Part shown: positions 8,986-18,567 of the stretch, in pieces
How the letters are laid out: each line of letters begins with the position of its first letter
How positions within the stretch are numbered: position 1 is the first letter of the stretch
Source: Trichomonas vaginalis G3
Lineage: Eukaryota; Parabasalia; Trichomonadida; Trichomonadidae
Reading direction: 5' to 3'
Assembly (NCBI RefSeq): GCF_026262505.1
Contig: NC_067203.1
Span: forward strand, 27,013,411-27,077,410
DNA: 64,000 nt
The notes under the pieces: generated by a model
What the model saw: the letters and a program-made list of their open reading frames with translations, nothing else
What the model was told of the DNA's origin: nothing
Database searches by the model: none
Translations under genes and position numbers: made by a program

Positions 8986-9270
8986 ATGTTTTTACTCACA
9001 CTCGTACTCAACAGGTATGTGTACACATATGTCAACTGTGAACCTTGTATTGACCGGTCTTCCTGCAAATGCAAGTTCGGTCAATACACAATTTATGGTG
9101 GCAAGAAAGACAGTGGGGAATGTTATTCTGACATCTGTTGTTGCGCTCGAGAGAGAATTGAAATTCCAGACCCAACTCCAACACCAACACTCAAGTTGCC
9201 AAAGACTCATGTGAAGAAGAAGCCTTCTGGTAAGTTTCTTATAGCCATATACATGGCACGCTTTGAGTAA
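8986..9270 (+). CDS. small Cys-rich protein (94 aa)
   Basis: Starts after TTCACTTTTTT. Nine Cys lie between residues 18 and 49 (CEPC, CKC, CYSDICCC), followed by a Pro-Thr linker and a basic tail. The first residues (MFLLTLVLNRYVYTYV) are hydrophobic and could be a weak signal or anchor. The cysteines could bind zinc or form disulphides. No family recognised. Confidence 0.45.
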   Translation: MFLLTLVLNRYVYTYVNCEPCIDRSSCKCKFGQYTIYGGKKDSGECYSDICCCARERIEIPDPTPTPTLKLPKTHVKKKPSGKFLIAIYMARFE

Positions 9271-9292
9271 AAACATTTTTTTCATTTTTTGA

Positions 9293-9568
9293 ATGAAGCA
9301 AGTTAAATTCGTCCCACACCAATCTCAATGGACCGATGAAGAGTTTCAAGCTATGGTTGAAGACGTTGAGAACGACATAGACGGCGAACTTGAAGGAGCT
9401 CAAACCACAATTGCAACCAAAATTGCACAAGTCAAAGAAGAGATAGCTCCACTTAAAGCTACCAAAGCTACTCTTGACCTCATGGATAGTTACCGTTTAG
9501 ATGTCAAGAGTGGAATAAGACAATTAAAATTAAAACTTCTAAATACGAAGCTATACTCCAAAAGTTAG
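9293..9568 (+). CDS. small coiled-coil protein (91 aa)
   Basis: Begins 2 bp after an Inr-like TTCATTTTTTG. Heptad-rich segment TIATKIAQVKEEIAPLKATKATLDL suggests a coiled coil. No known family. The next ORF starts 5 bp further on. Confidence 0.4.
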   Translation: MKQVKFVPHQSQWTDEEFQAMVEDVENDIDGELEGAQTTIATKIAQVKEEIAPLKATKATLDLMDSYRLDVKSGIRQLKLKLLNTKLYSKS

Positions 9569-9573
9569 CAGAA

Positions 9574-9849
9574 ATGAGAAGACTTTACCAGAGCTACTTA
9601 CATGTAAGGGACTTACCTTCAAGCAGTCCGACCAAAGATGAATTTTCTGACATTGTCCCAATTTTGTCCGAAAGTCAGCTCAGATGTTTTGAACTGCTCC
9701 CAACATATCCAGAATATGAACGTTTGCCTGAACTCTTCCGCAATCTCAAAAAACGTTTTTTGGTTCTCATGTTCGAAACTTTTATCGGAAGAGACAACAA
9801 ACGTTCAGAAGAAGAACAAGATATTATTTTAAACTTGTTGTATGACTAA
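9574..9849 (+). CDS. unknown ORF (91 aa)
   Basis: Helical, acidic sequence (KDEFSDIVPILSESQLRCFELLPTYPEYERLPELF). No start signal of its own is visible, so it probably depends on the gene in front. Function unknown. Confidence 0.35.
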   Translation: MRRLYQSYLHVRDLPSSSPTKDEFSDIVPILSESQLRCFELLPTYPEYERLPELFRNLKKRFLVLMFETFIGRDNKRSEEEQDIILNLLYD

Positions 9850-9909
9850 CCGTCATAACAAGCTTTTTGAAGTAAAACCGTCATTCTCAAACCACTTCAT
9901 TTTTTCGAT

Positions 9910-10084
9910 GTCCGAACAAGCACCGAAGCCGAACACAATGGCAGATGTCCTTTCAATGTTGCCAGACAAGCGCCCAGTTCAAATTCAAATTTTGAATTTG
10001 AAAGCTCATCTGACAAACACCGTTAAGACTCTCCAAAGTAGTCTTATGGAAGAGATGAAGGGACTTAAGGTGAGTTCCTCATGA
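9910..10084 (+). CDS. small unknown ORF (57 aa)
   Basis: ATG follows TTCATTTTTTCG, an Inr-like signal, with TCATTCTC a little further upstream. Sequence MSEQAPKPNTMADVLSMLP then a helical tail. No family recognised. Confidence 0.35.
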
Positions 10085-10115
10085 ACCAAGCTTCCAATGA
10101 GAAAGCCTGAATGAT

Positions 10116-10457
10116 TTGACGGAAACCTTGCGCATTTACGCGAGAGAGAACCGAGACCTTGCCAGACTCATCTACCGTTTCTTCGAAGAGATAGACGCCA
10201 TCTGGAAGGTACTCGGAAAGGACAGAACCTCCAACACCGTAATTCGTGAGTACCAAATTGAAGAAGGAATTGTCGAGGAAGAAGAGGAAGAAGAGAAAGA
10301 AGAAGAGAAGAGAAGAAGAGAAACACGAAGAAAGGAAGTTTGGGCAACCCTTGTTGCCGATGACACTTACGAAATTTCCCAACCCTACCCATACAAATCC
10401 GCAACAAGGAGACAGGCAAGGTTCTTACCCCAGTCCTCAACAACTTGGGACACTTGA
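10116..10457 (+). CDS. charged ORF beside the HNH segment
   Basis: Helical N-terminal part (ARENRDLARLIYRFFEEIDAIWKVLG) followed by a long Glu/Lys/Arg run (EEEEEEEKEEEKRRR). It overlaps the HNH-type segment that follows. No firm function; probably part of a broken gene. Confidence 0.3.
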   Translation: MTETLRIYARENRDLARLIYRFFEEIDAIWKVLGKDRTSNTVIREYQIEEGIVEEEEEEEKEEEKRRRETRRKEVWATLVADDTYEISQPYPYKSATRRQARFLPQSSTTWDT

Positions 10458-10602
10458 ACCTTAACCTTCGGAATCGCGGTTCAATCTCCATGGGCAAGCT
10501 TGTCGCAATTCAATGGGTTCCAAATCCAGGCAAGAAGACGAAGGTCAGACACATTGACGGTGACAAGCTCAACAACCGTAAGGAGAACCTCGAGTGGTTC
10601 TA
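10364..10602 (+). pseudogene. HNH homing-endonuclease-like domain (partial)
   Basis: Encodes NKETGKVLTPVLNN, then GKLVAIQWVPNPG and VRHIDGDKLNNRKENLEWF. The last is the HNH_3 pattern (H-I-D-G-x-K-x-N-N-R-x-E-N-L-E-W) of group I intron and virus-borne homing nucleases. Such genes cut DNA lacking the insert and spread by repair, and are common freeloaders of large DNA viruses. Only this domain is clear; the copy looks broken. Confidence 0.75.
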
Positions 10603-10693
10603 AGAGTAAAAAAATTTTATTTTAGGGGGAAACCCCGAGTAAATTTAGGTGTTTAGTTCATTAAGTGGGTTAAATTAAGGGTAATTTGGACAA

Positions 10694-10945
10694 TTAGTCC
10701 CGACCTCTGAATTGGACTCTTTCGTCATCCCAGTTGCGTAGGAGGTCGTCCCAGAGGAGTTGGTAGAATTGCCAATCCAAGGACGATTTGTCCTCCCAGG
10801 CATTGAGGATGTACTGCTCGTAGAGTTTCATGACCTCTGCCTTGCACCAGACACCCTCTCCCTTGGAACGTAAGGCTTCTTCGAAGTGCTCGAATGCGAT
10901 TGGCTGCGGACCATCTGAAATGACACTTTTTGTCCGTTTGGTCAA
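10694..10945 (-). CDS. small unknown ORF downstream of polymerase
   Basis: Up to 83 aa with aromatic-rich helical sequence (YILNAWEDKSSLDWQFYQLLWDDLLRNWDD). The AAAAAGTGTCATTT motif of this block lies on the reverse strand at its 5' end, inside the longest possible frame, so the true start is uncertain. Function unknown. Confidence 0.4.
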   Translation of the reverse strand: MTKRTKSVISDGPQPIAFEHFEEALRSKGEGVWCKAEVMKLYEQYILNAWEDKSSLDWQFYQLLWDDLLRNWDDERVQFRGRD

Positions 10946-11076
10946 TGTTCGTGTCTCGTGTCATAGTCGACGAAAATACAAACAAACAGGTTATATATGA
11001 GTTTGAGACCAAGAATGGTGTAACTCGACCTGTCCGATTCAAATTCGAATAAAAATTTTTTATTTCATGCAATGTT

Positions 11077-13057
11077 TTATTTCCCATCTTCTTTAACACC
11101 CCAGTACTTACGCTTGGAGAGGACATGAACTTCGGTGAAAATTTTGTCCAATTTGAATTGACCCATCTTTTCACCGACCATGCCCATTTCAATGAGTTTG
11201 TTGTACCTTCTTCGTTCGTCATGAGTGCGTCAATGTTCTCATAGTAAACCACACTTTGGATTTGACTTCGGAGAAGAATTTGTTGTAGTTGTCAAGGACT
11301 GCCTTTGCGAACTGAGGGTAAGACCAATGTTCGACAATAGGTTTTAATGTGGTTACTAAGCCACTTTGACCTTGAGTGAATTCGTACTTCAAAACAAAAG
11401 GAGAAAACCTTTCAACAAAGTTGTCGACCTTCTCATAATGTTTACTCTTCATCTCTTGAGGTTTCTTAATGGAATATCCCCATGTCGAATTCATAAGCAA
11501 TTTGAGTGTCATTGCAAGTTTGGGGTTTGAAGCTTTCCTAATATCATACAGTTGTTGTATGACTTTTCCAACTGTATAGTTCCTTCCTGGGAACTCACCA
11601 TCTTCGTTTGGAATTCCAGTCGGAATATATTGGACAAACCTCATGTACGCAGCGTTAAGGTCGACATAGTATATCTTTTCATATGAGTCGAACTTGTCGC
11701 AACCAATCGGTCCAGTTTGTGGAAATTCAAGTGAGTCTCTTATCTTCTGAGAAACTTCTCCTGTTATCTCATAAACATCGTCGAAGCAACCTGTTTCATA
11801 TAAAACCTTCTGACCTAACTCAGATGCTCTCCAATACAATTTGACGTCAATTGGATGTCTCAATGGAAGTTTGTTTATAGCATCTTGAAGTTCTTGCAAC
11901 CTCATTGGAAGTTCTTCTGGTTCAGGTTGGTATCCGAACAATCCAACTCCTTGTGGAATTGTGTACTTCTTTTGTACTAGAACTTTGTCTGGAACAACTT
12001 TTGGTCTTGCTAACAGTGAAAAGTTTGTTTCGTCTTTTGGTACAAAAGTTTCTGTCAGCTTGTCATCTGGAATTGGTTCCAACAAGCCTTTCTCGAAAAG
12101 AATGTTTACAGCTCTGACAATGTTACACTTACCTTTTCCGAACAATGGGTTTGTAAGACTTTCGTTCAACATGAAGTGGTTGTGGACAATTACAATCTTC
12201 AACCATGGTAAGTCTTTGTCAACAACATAGTCGTCATGTGAAGAACCTTTAGCTGTAGGTATGTTGACTCGGATATTCACATTTGCCAACGGTGCAATTT
12301 TAGCCAATTGACCTCTGAGCATGTACCTTGTCTTCACACATGACTCAAGATACTTCATCTTCTCTTCTGAAACAAGACCAGAGTTCCTGAGACATGTAAG
12401 AATACAAGGTTCATTGACAATTGTTTCAATTGAATTGTAAATTCCATACCTTGTCAAGTCAATGTCAGACTTATTTATGAACGGGAAGTATCCAGCATGT
12501 TGTCTGACTGCTTGAGGGTTAGGTTGGTACCATTCAAATTTTACACTTGCAATTCCTTCAATTGCATTCAAAATGTCTGAGTCGGAGTCAACCATTTGTT
12601 CTCTCTTTGTAGTCTTGAAAGCGTCAAGAAGCATTGCAGCTGTTGTGACATTGCCATGTGCATAGTAAATGTGACCGTCCAAATCTGTTATGGTTAGTCT
12701 GAGATTGTATCCTTTCTTATTTCCGTCTTGTATGGCAGCAAGTACACCCATGAAGCCTTCTTTGTTCTTTCCTTCGTCAAAGTTTACTGTAAAGGTTCGA
12801 CCAGATGTAATTTGACTTCTAACTTCACGGTACTTTTCATATGCATATCTTGTTCTTTCCATGGGAGCATGTTTGTCTTCACCTTTTCCTTTTTTCCTTC
12901 TCAAAGGATACAATTGTTCGTCATGTTTCCAATAGAATCTGGCAAAGCCGTCGTGTCCTTCAACTTGCGGTTCAGAAACATCGAAAGGCATGTCCATAAG
13001 ACGTTCTTCTTCTAACCTCTCTAGTCTGTTTGGATAATTTGCGCGTGCTGTTTCCAA
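11077..13057 (-). pseudogene. divergent family B DNA polymerase of element A (broken)
   Basis: The polymerase palm is shown by motif A-like YYVDLNAAYMRF and motif B-like KLLMNSTWGYSIKK, followed by a C-terminal MGQFKLDKIFTEVHVLSKRKYWG. The N-terminal half has an OTU/papain-like module (EPCILTCLRNSGL ... IVIVHNHFMLNE) that matches the module in the B polymerase (NCFVYACIQAG ... LLVEDHYMLNE). The two polymerases are only distantly related. Protein-primed replication is expected for the family. Broken copy. Confidence 0.8.
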
Positions 13058-13206
13058 TCCATTTCGTAGCGAAGACCAGACAATTTGTCATAGACTTTTA
13101 TGGGTCTTCCCTTCCTATATTTAAAATTCTTCGAAACTTTCCAACCATATCTTTCTAACTCTGCTTTTATTCTAGCAGATTTTCTATCCATTCTATATGG
13201 GGGCAT
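13021..13206 (-). CDS. small basic ORF upstream of polymerase A
   Basis: About 61 aa, Lys/Arg-rich (MDRKSARIKAELERYGWKVSKNFKYRKGRP), with a strong start motif (TTTTTATTTTTATAAAA). It overlaps the start of the polymerase region. Could be a DNA-binding protein or belong to the polymerase gene; not resolvable here. Confidence 0.4.
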   Translation of the reverse strand: MPPYRMDRKSARIKAELERYGWKVSKNFKYRKGRPIKVYDKLSGLRYEMDWKQHAQIIQTD

Positions 13207-13236
13207 TTTTATAAAAATAAAAAAATATTTTTTTCT

Positions 13237-13818
13237 TTACTTTACATAACCACCTGCTGCCATAAGTCTTTGACGCCAACCCATACCAGCTAATGAAGGT
13301 TGACTTGGTTTAGTTTGGAAACTAAACTTTGGTTTTGGTTTATCTTCAGTTTTTGGTTTTCTTCTTCTATCGGTTTTTCGTCACTTTTCGGTTCCTCTGA
13401 CTTTACCTCACTTGCAGGAAGTTGTGTCGTCAACATCTTCATAAATATCATATGCCATTTGTTTTTGTTTTCCTTTCAACTTTTTGTGTTTGTTGTAAAG
13501 TTTAGAATATTTCGACTCTAAGTCAATGAGATGTTCTATAATGAACTGTTGGTCAGTGAAGTAAACTTTTCCATCTGTTGTCTCGAAAGCTCCTTCAGAC
13601 TTCAATATTTTATTTGTGAGAGTCTGTTTCTTTTTTGAGATACTAGCCGTTCCATTTCTATGAAAAGTGACTTTGTAGTTAGGGTTTGTATTTCCAGACC
13701 TGGCACTTTCTATTATTGAATTTTTCTCTTCATCTGTAAGTTCTTTGACAGGTTTTGACAATGGTTCTGAACTTTTTGTTTGTGGTGTCAAATCTACCGT
13801 TTCAACTTCTTCGGTCAT
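13237..13818 (-). pseudogene. basic Polinton protein with SII/KKK motif (broken)
   Basis: The N-terminal part has EEKNSIIESARSGNTNPNYK then FHRNGTASISKKKQ. The same layout (S-I-I-x-x-A-R-G ... Y-x-V-x-x ... G-x-I-x-V-R-K-R-K) occurs in B at 40,182-40,616 and more weakly at 42,752-42,988. The C-terminal end carries AGMGWRQRLMAAGGY. Start motif TTTTTACTGAGATGAA. Probably a virion or DNA-associated protein. The first part recurs in D at about 50.27 kb. Confidence 0.55.
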
Positions 13819-13837
13819 TTCATCTCAGTAAAAAATT

Positions 13838-13990
13838 TTAGTTTGGTTTGTTTTCAACTGGTTGTTGTTTTTTTAAGTCGGTCTAAAACTTCCTGAGGTA
13901 TAGGAAGAACTTGACAAACACGTGGTGTGTAACTGCTGGAAGTCGACAAATCCATCTTGAACCCATTTGTCTCAATGCTGTATTGTTCAT
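13838..13990 (-). CDS. small basic protein (50 aa)
   Basis: Opens MNNTALRQMGSRWICR and ends in a Lys/Gln-rich tail. The start follows the same TTTTTACTGAGATGAA motif as its neighbour. A copy of this gene is in D (50,093-50,246) at the same place in the gene order, which supports it as real. Function unknown. Confidence 0.55.
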
Positions 13991-14008
13991 TTCATCTCAG
14001 TAAAAAAT

Positions 14009-14409
14009 TTACATTCCCCACGTTTGAGGCGGTTGCGGTTGGTTATTGTTTACCCACTGTTGTGCATGGTTATATCCTCTGTTAAAGAATCTTTCACCTT
14101 GGTCCATATAGTGTCCTGCTTGGTTATAGTAGTCATTTGCTTTGTTATAGTAGTTTCCTGCTTGTCTTCCTACATTGTCCATCCATCCTTGAACTTTTCC
14201 TCTTGTTTCAGGATTTGGAATAAGATTTGCTGCATCTCGTGCTACATCCCAACCTTTCTGTACAGTTTGTATAATAGGTTGTGCTTTCTCTTTAGTATAC
14301 CTAATGTACTCAAAATCTTCCTTCCAACTCCAAATACACCTCTGGCTATTGTTCCCACTGCGGGCAAAAATCTGGATGCAACTCCTGCTAATGCGCCAAA
14401 TAAACCCAT
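14009..14409 (-). pseudogene. membrane-active virion-type protein (pVI-like)
   Basis: Homologue of the open 133-aa gene in D (49,672-50,073), which starts MGLFGALAGVASRFLPAVG: an amphipathic/hydrophobic N-terminus followed by Asn/Tyr/Gln-rich repeats. Proteins of this kind in adenovirus-like viruses break membranes on entry; that role is inference. Divergent from the integrase gene with 17 bp between the two start codons. Broken here. Confidence 0.6.
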
Positions 14410-14426
14410 TTCTTATGGGTTAAAAA
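14410..14426. promoter_or_regulatory. 17-bp divergent promoter (virion gene / integrase)
   Basis: Only TTCTTATGGGTTAAAAA separates two opposite start codons. The same arrangement recurs in D at 49,655-49,671. Transcripts must start within or very near this stretch, or the motif must sit inside the neighbouring gene. Confidence 0.5.
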
Positions 14427-15384
14427 ATGACGAATCCAAACAAGGACCCCTATGTTTCTAAGGCAACAAAGAAAGCACTCATGATAAAAATCTTTAGTTC
14501 AACACCAAATGCTTGGTTTATGGATATCTTGGAAAACATTCCGAGAGTATAGAGAAGATGGACCACCATACTGGCTAATATTTGTCGGTCAAAACACAAG
14601 ATACTGTGAAGCCATACCATTACAGTCCAAAAATATTTTAGATGTGAAAACTGCTTTGACAATATTCGTTGACAAATACCATCCAACAAAACTGACATCT
14701 GACTGTGAACGTTCTTTCAAATCAGACGATATTAAAAACTATCTGCGTTCAAAAAATGTAAACCAATATTTCATTGTCGACCAAAACCATTCTGCTCTTG
14801 GTGTCATTGACAGTTGTATAAAAATCTTAAGAGACTTAAACAACCACAAGGTGGTGAGGTAGATGAAATGTCATATGACGACAAATAGACACTTCTCCAT
14901 GGCAAAGATGAGACAAGTTTTAAATATTTACAATAGCCGTAAACAAAAAGGTTTGGGAAACCACTCCCCCGAAGAAATGAAAAACAACCCCGACTTAGAG
15001 AAAGACTATATATTTAATAGTTTAGTCAAAAGAGACAAACAAGAAAGAATGCCAGGCTTCAAACTTAAGAAAGGTGACAAAGTAAAAATAGAAATACCTA
15101 AACGCGACCCATATGAAAATACTATTGACTATGACAACAATGGGAACTCGACAGGTACTCACATTCGTGTTCGTAAAAATAGAAGAAAGTATACAAGAGA
15201 ATATTATGAAGTTTTAGGCAAACATGGCAAAATGTACACACTGCAAGCAGAAGATAAAACTACTATTGCCAGACCTCGTTTCAAACTTGTTAAGGTTCAA
15301 GGTGGTATGCTTTCAAAGACAGTTCCTAACAAATATAAGACAACTCCTGACGAATATGCTAAAGAAGTTGAAAATGACGACTAA
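14427..15384 (+). pseudogene. retrovirus-type integrase of element A (broken)
   Basis: DDE-type Polinton integrase that inserts the element into the genome. It shows YWLIFVGQNTRYCEAIPLQ, the TSDCE block and QNHSALGVIDSCIKILRDLN. A C-terminal basic/SH3-like region (KKGDKVKIEIPKRDP) may bind DNA. Nearly the same protein as in D (48,695-49,654), where the frame is open; the copy here is broken. Its 3' end meets the fibre gene end to end. Confidence 0.9.
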
Positions 15385-17051
15385 GCAATTCTATACCATG
15401 CGTAAACTGTCATGTAAGGTGGCATGTAGTCTTTACTTTGTCCCGTTGTTTGTGTATATCCTGAAACGAAATGTGTATGGTTTCCTTCTCCCTGAGTGTC
15501 ACTCCAGTAACAATTTATAGCAAACTTAACGTCGTCTTTAACATCATATCCTTTACCTTTTGTCATTCCTGACCAATCCCAATATCTATGCCTATGCCAA
15601 CCTGCTTGAGATGTACTTAAATCTATGTAGTGACTGTGCGCAGGTAAATTTTCACCTGAAATCGTTTTACTTCCTCCTGTTTCCTTTGAAGAGTTTGCAC
15701 AATACAAAAACCTGTCAACTATTTGTTCCCATGCACCAACACCAAACATTACTTGAGGACCTCTTGCTTCCATAGATGTATAAATAGAACCTACTGGGTT
15801 CATTAAATCAAACATATGAGACATTATAGGATTGTCTCTTTTGAACTTAAAATATAGTGCAACTATTTCAGGTTTCTTCTGGTTTGTGTCAGAATATTTT
15901 TTATAATATAATCTTATGTTTTCAGGGTAGGTAAAGTCTTGACTATAATATTTGTTTCTGTCATCTTCATAATAGTATACTATTCTCGTTTTTTCTATTG
16001 CATTATATCTTTTATATCTATAATAATCTAAATATAATGTTAGCTTTTGTTCATCTACATGTGGTGTTCTGACGTCATCTCCATAGTCATAATAATATGG
16101 TGCTGGAGCTGGGTCAGGCAATGTCATATCTGTCATTTCATAAACTCTTAAATATTTCTTTTGTTCGTCTCCATATAAGTTTAAGTAGCAGTTGTTGTCT
16201 AATGGAACTTTAACTTGTGTACCATCGTTCTTTTTATAGCTTACATCCATTTCATTGTTATTTTTCGGAATGAGTTTATACCGTGTACCATTTTCTAAGG
16301 ACTGTACCAACTGCCATCTAAAATATTTGTTTTCTTCATTGACAGAAAAGTCACCAACAATAGTTTCAATATTTTTTGTTCCTAGCAAACTTTGGTATAT
16401 TTCATTGACATATGTTTTATCTGCTTTATTTTCAAGGCTAACGTTTAAGTCTGTTATTTCAGAAGATGTATGTGTATGTCCAACGTCACTTTTCCTGTTT
16501 AAGGTTTCTTGTAAGTTTGCAATATTTGCAATGGTATGTGTATGTCCAACGGTACTTTTCCTGTTTAAGGTTTCTTGTAAGTTTGCAATATTTGCAATGG
16601 TATGTGTATGAGTCTTTTTAGAATATTCGTTTTCAGCTCTTGTCACTTCACTTGACATTTTATTGTCAACATATGTTTTGTCTGCTAGTTCAGGATGAGT
16701 ATGTTCTTTTGTTGCATAAGCTTTGTTAGCTCTTTCTTCTTCTTTTGCTATTGCATCGTCTACATATTCTTTGTCAGCTTTGTTGCCAACATCTGCTTTC
16801 AAAAGAAGTTCATTTATAGGTTTCTCGTTTAAAGTTCCTTTTGTTGGATTTATACAGACAGTATGGTTCTTATTGTCTTGAAACAGAAACTCATCTGTCA
16901 TTGGGTTTAATGTCAGTTTTAAGTTTCCTTCTTTCAATGACTCAGATATCTTAGAATAGTTTGAAAAGTTTGTTGTGTTCTTATTTAGGGCTTGCATAAT
17001 GAGTTGTCGGTTGTGTTGTATTTCTCTCATGGAAGCAATATCTTTCGACAT
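15381..17051 (-). CDS. tail-fibre-like protein with collar-type tip (556 aa)
   Basis: The N-terminal 100 residues match the D protein (47,409-48,698). The middle has repeated NKADKEYVDDAIA / DKTYVDNKM segments and three HTHTIANIANLQETLNRKS-like repeats, typical of trimeric phage fibres. The last 130 residues form a tip with NPVGSIYTSMEARGP, SGENLPAHSHYI and DYMPPYMTVYAWYRIA, resembling phage tail-collar domains. Probably the receptor-binding spike. Uninterrupted. The start codon is 18 bp from a divergent gene. Confidence 0.85.
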   Translation of the reverse strand: MSKDIASMREIQHNRQLIMQALNKNTTNFSNYSKISESLKEGNLKLTLNPMTDEFLFQDNKNHTVCINPTKGTLNEKPINELLLKADVGNKADKEYVDDAIAKEEERANKAYATKEHTHPELADKTYVDNKMSSEVTRAENEYSKKTHTHTIANIANLQETLNRKSTVGHTHTIANIANLQETLNRKSDVGHTHTSSEITDLNVSLENKADKTYVNEIYQSLLGTKNIETIVGDFSVNEENKYFRWQLVQSLENGTRYKLIPKNNNEMDVSYKKNDGTQVKVPLDNNCYLNLYGDEQKKYLRVYEMTDMTLPDPAPAPYYYDYGDDVRTPHVDEQKLTLYLDYYRYKRYNAIEKTRIVYYYEDDRNKYYSQDFTYPENIRLYYKKYSDTNQKKPEIVALYFKFKRDNPIMSHMFDLMNPVGSIYTSMEARGPQVMFGVGAWEQIVDRFLYCANSSKETGGSKTISGENLPAHSHYIDLSTSQAGWHRHRYWDWSGMTKGKGYDVKDDVKFAINCYWSDTQGEGNHTHFVSGYTQTTGQSKDYMPPYMTVYAWYRIA

Positions 17052-17069
17052 TTTTATTCTAGATAAAAT
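17052..17069. promoter_or_regulatory. 18-bp palindromic divergent promoter
   Basis: TTTTATTCTAGATAAAAT lies between two opposite ATGs. With the neighbouring bases it reads as the TTTTTAT...start motif on both strands around a TCTAGA centre. The D copy (47,391-47,408) is the same on the opposite strand. Confidence 0.7.
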
Positions 17070-17917
17070 ATGCTTCCAATAGAAAAAGAAAATTCAAGAG
17101 TTGCTACAACTAAACCATTAGATGAACTTTTTACTAATGTCGGTCAAAAGTTTGAGACAGAGACCGTAAAGCATGAAGGCTATCGTTTTGACTACCCATT
17201 AAGATGGCTAAGAGACCCATCTGTCACAAAAGCTATTGGCTTTCGTAGAATGAAGTTCATTTCAGAAGCCATACATGGTTTCCCATTTACGGTCGCTTTT
17301 GAAGTTCGATACTATAACAAAGAAAAACGTACGTATGAGAAATTTGAACAGGGAAAACTTTTACAAGTGAATTTGCTTGTAAACTTAGAAACAACTCTTC
17401 AAGCTTTTCAAGAAAAATAAACGATATCTATCTCGAATATGCAAACCAGTATAACATTGACGAGGGAGAGTACCATCTCGATATTATATATGACAGGAAA
17501 AATGCAACTGTTAAAATCAATAAAATAGAAGACCTTGGAGAAAACGTTTATATTTCTACAAAATATAACAACTTGGCATGGCATAGATTTTTGAGGATGT
17601 TAAATCAGCCTGCATGGTATCCAGTACACCCGGACTATTATGAAGTCGAAAACCCTAATGGAACATATGAAAATGTTTTCGACTCAGATGCTATTATAGT
17701 TCATGCTTCATTTTCTGGTGCACAAAACTCTTTTTTATGCTTGGCAAATGACTTTTACGAAAAACCTACAAAGCTATATGAACCACCAAGTGGAAGTATT
17801 TCAGACTTTCAAGTATGGTTTACTACAGATGGAAGAAAGAGAATAATTCCATTATACCACGCGTTTTACTTAGAACTTAGTTTCATATACAACTACTATC
17901 GAACGGTAAAAATATAA
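17070..17917 (+). pseudogene. conserved structural-type protein, P-x2-W family (broken)
   Basis: Member of a family found four times in the window (here, D 46,542-47,390, B 23,111-23,991 and B 38,994-39,851). Shared features are an early (Y/F)-P-x-x-W followed by K-A-I-x-F/I-R (here YPLRWLRD ... KAIGFRRMKF) and a beta-rich C-terminal half (here IIVHASFSGAQNSF and FTTDGRKR). About 280 aa, beta-rich. A minor capsid or penton role is plausible but unproven. Broken copy. Confidence 0.65.
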
Positions 17918-17921
17918 TTTT

Positions 17922-18163
17922 TTAATACGGTTGAGGTGTTGGATTTGGTTGCCAACTAGACTGTGGTGCAGGTTCAGGCTGTTGTATAACAGGAGCTTGT
18001 TCTCTGGTTCAGGGTCTTTAGGTATAATACCAACGAACTGACCTACTCTTTTACCAATATTTTTGACACCGTTCCAAATTCCTCTTCCGACGGTTTTTAT
18101 TCCATTCCATATACCTCTTCCAACATTTCGAAAGAAGTTTCCTATCTTACTGAAGAAACCCAT
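17922..18163 (-). pseudogene. small amphipathic-repeat protein
   Basis: Counterpart of the open 80-aa protein in D (46,295-46,537): GRGIWNGIKTVGRGIWNGVK repeats form an amphipathic helix, followed by a Pro/Gln-rich tail. It resembles membrane-lytic virion peptides (inference). Start motif TTTTTACATATAGTAAA. Broken here. Confidence 0.6.
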
Positions 18164-18181
18164 TTTACTATATGTAAAAAT

Positions 18182-18544
18182 CTAATGTCCGCCTAGTCTC
18201 TTACGTTTCCTGTTGAGTTCCATAGCATTCTTTAACTGGAGCTCATACATTCTGTTTCTCCTCTGGTAGAAAACATATTCTGGGTCAACTCCTGTGTTCG
18301 CGTCATCTGCATAAAGTTGTTTATATCCCACTTCAGGGTTTGTATAAAACTCTTTCCATCTCATATTTGCATACCATGGTGGCAAACCTAACGCAGCGTC
18401 ATTTGACATGGCAGTTTGCATTTGTACATCTGTTGGCACTTGACCATAGTTTGCCATTGCAGTTTGTATTCTAACTTCATTTGGAATATTCTCTGGGTTT
18501 GGTTGTCCAGGTTGCTGTGCATTCGCTAAGTTCTGTGCGTCCAT
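18182..18544 (-). CDS. small virion-type protein (120 aa)
   Basis: MDAQNLANAQQPGQPNPENIP, then two near repeats (RIQTAMANYGQVPTD / QMQTAMSNDAALGLP), an aromatic middle and a basic end (ELNRKRKRLGGH). Nearly identical to the D copy at 45,914-46,276, which indicates recent common origin and purifying selection or short time. Start motif TTTTTATCTAATATTAA. Function unknown; probably packaged. Confidence 0.65.
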   Translation of the reverse strand: MDAQNLANAQQPGQPNPENIPNEVRIQTAMANYGQVPTDVQMQTAMSNDAALGLPPWYANMRWKEFYTNPEVGYKQLYADDANTGVDPEYVFYQRRNRMYELQLKNAMELNRKRKRLGGH

Positions 18545-18567
18545 TTAATATTAGATAAAAATATCTC

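Larger units (their letters stand above)
7121..11050. other. block of small unknown ORFs with its own start motif
   Basis: About 4 kb of short, tightly packed ORFs (mostly 60-190 aa). Several are preceded by AAAAAGTGTCATTTTTT or plain TCATTTTTT, 1-10 bp before ATG, instead of the TTTTTAT start motif used elsewhere in the element. None of the ORFs has a counterpart in B or D. The adjoining polymerase is also unlike that of B. TCATTTT resembles the trichomonad initiator (Inr) consensus TCAYWYT. Confidence 0.5.

Noticed and set aside
14427-15384. Integrase as evidence for an LTR retrotransposon
   Set aside because: No reverse transcriptase, gag or LTRs nearby; the neighbours are Polinton capsid, fibre and polymerase genes.
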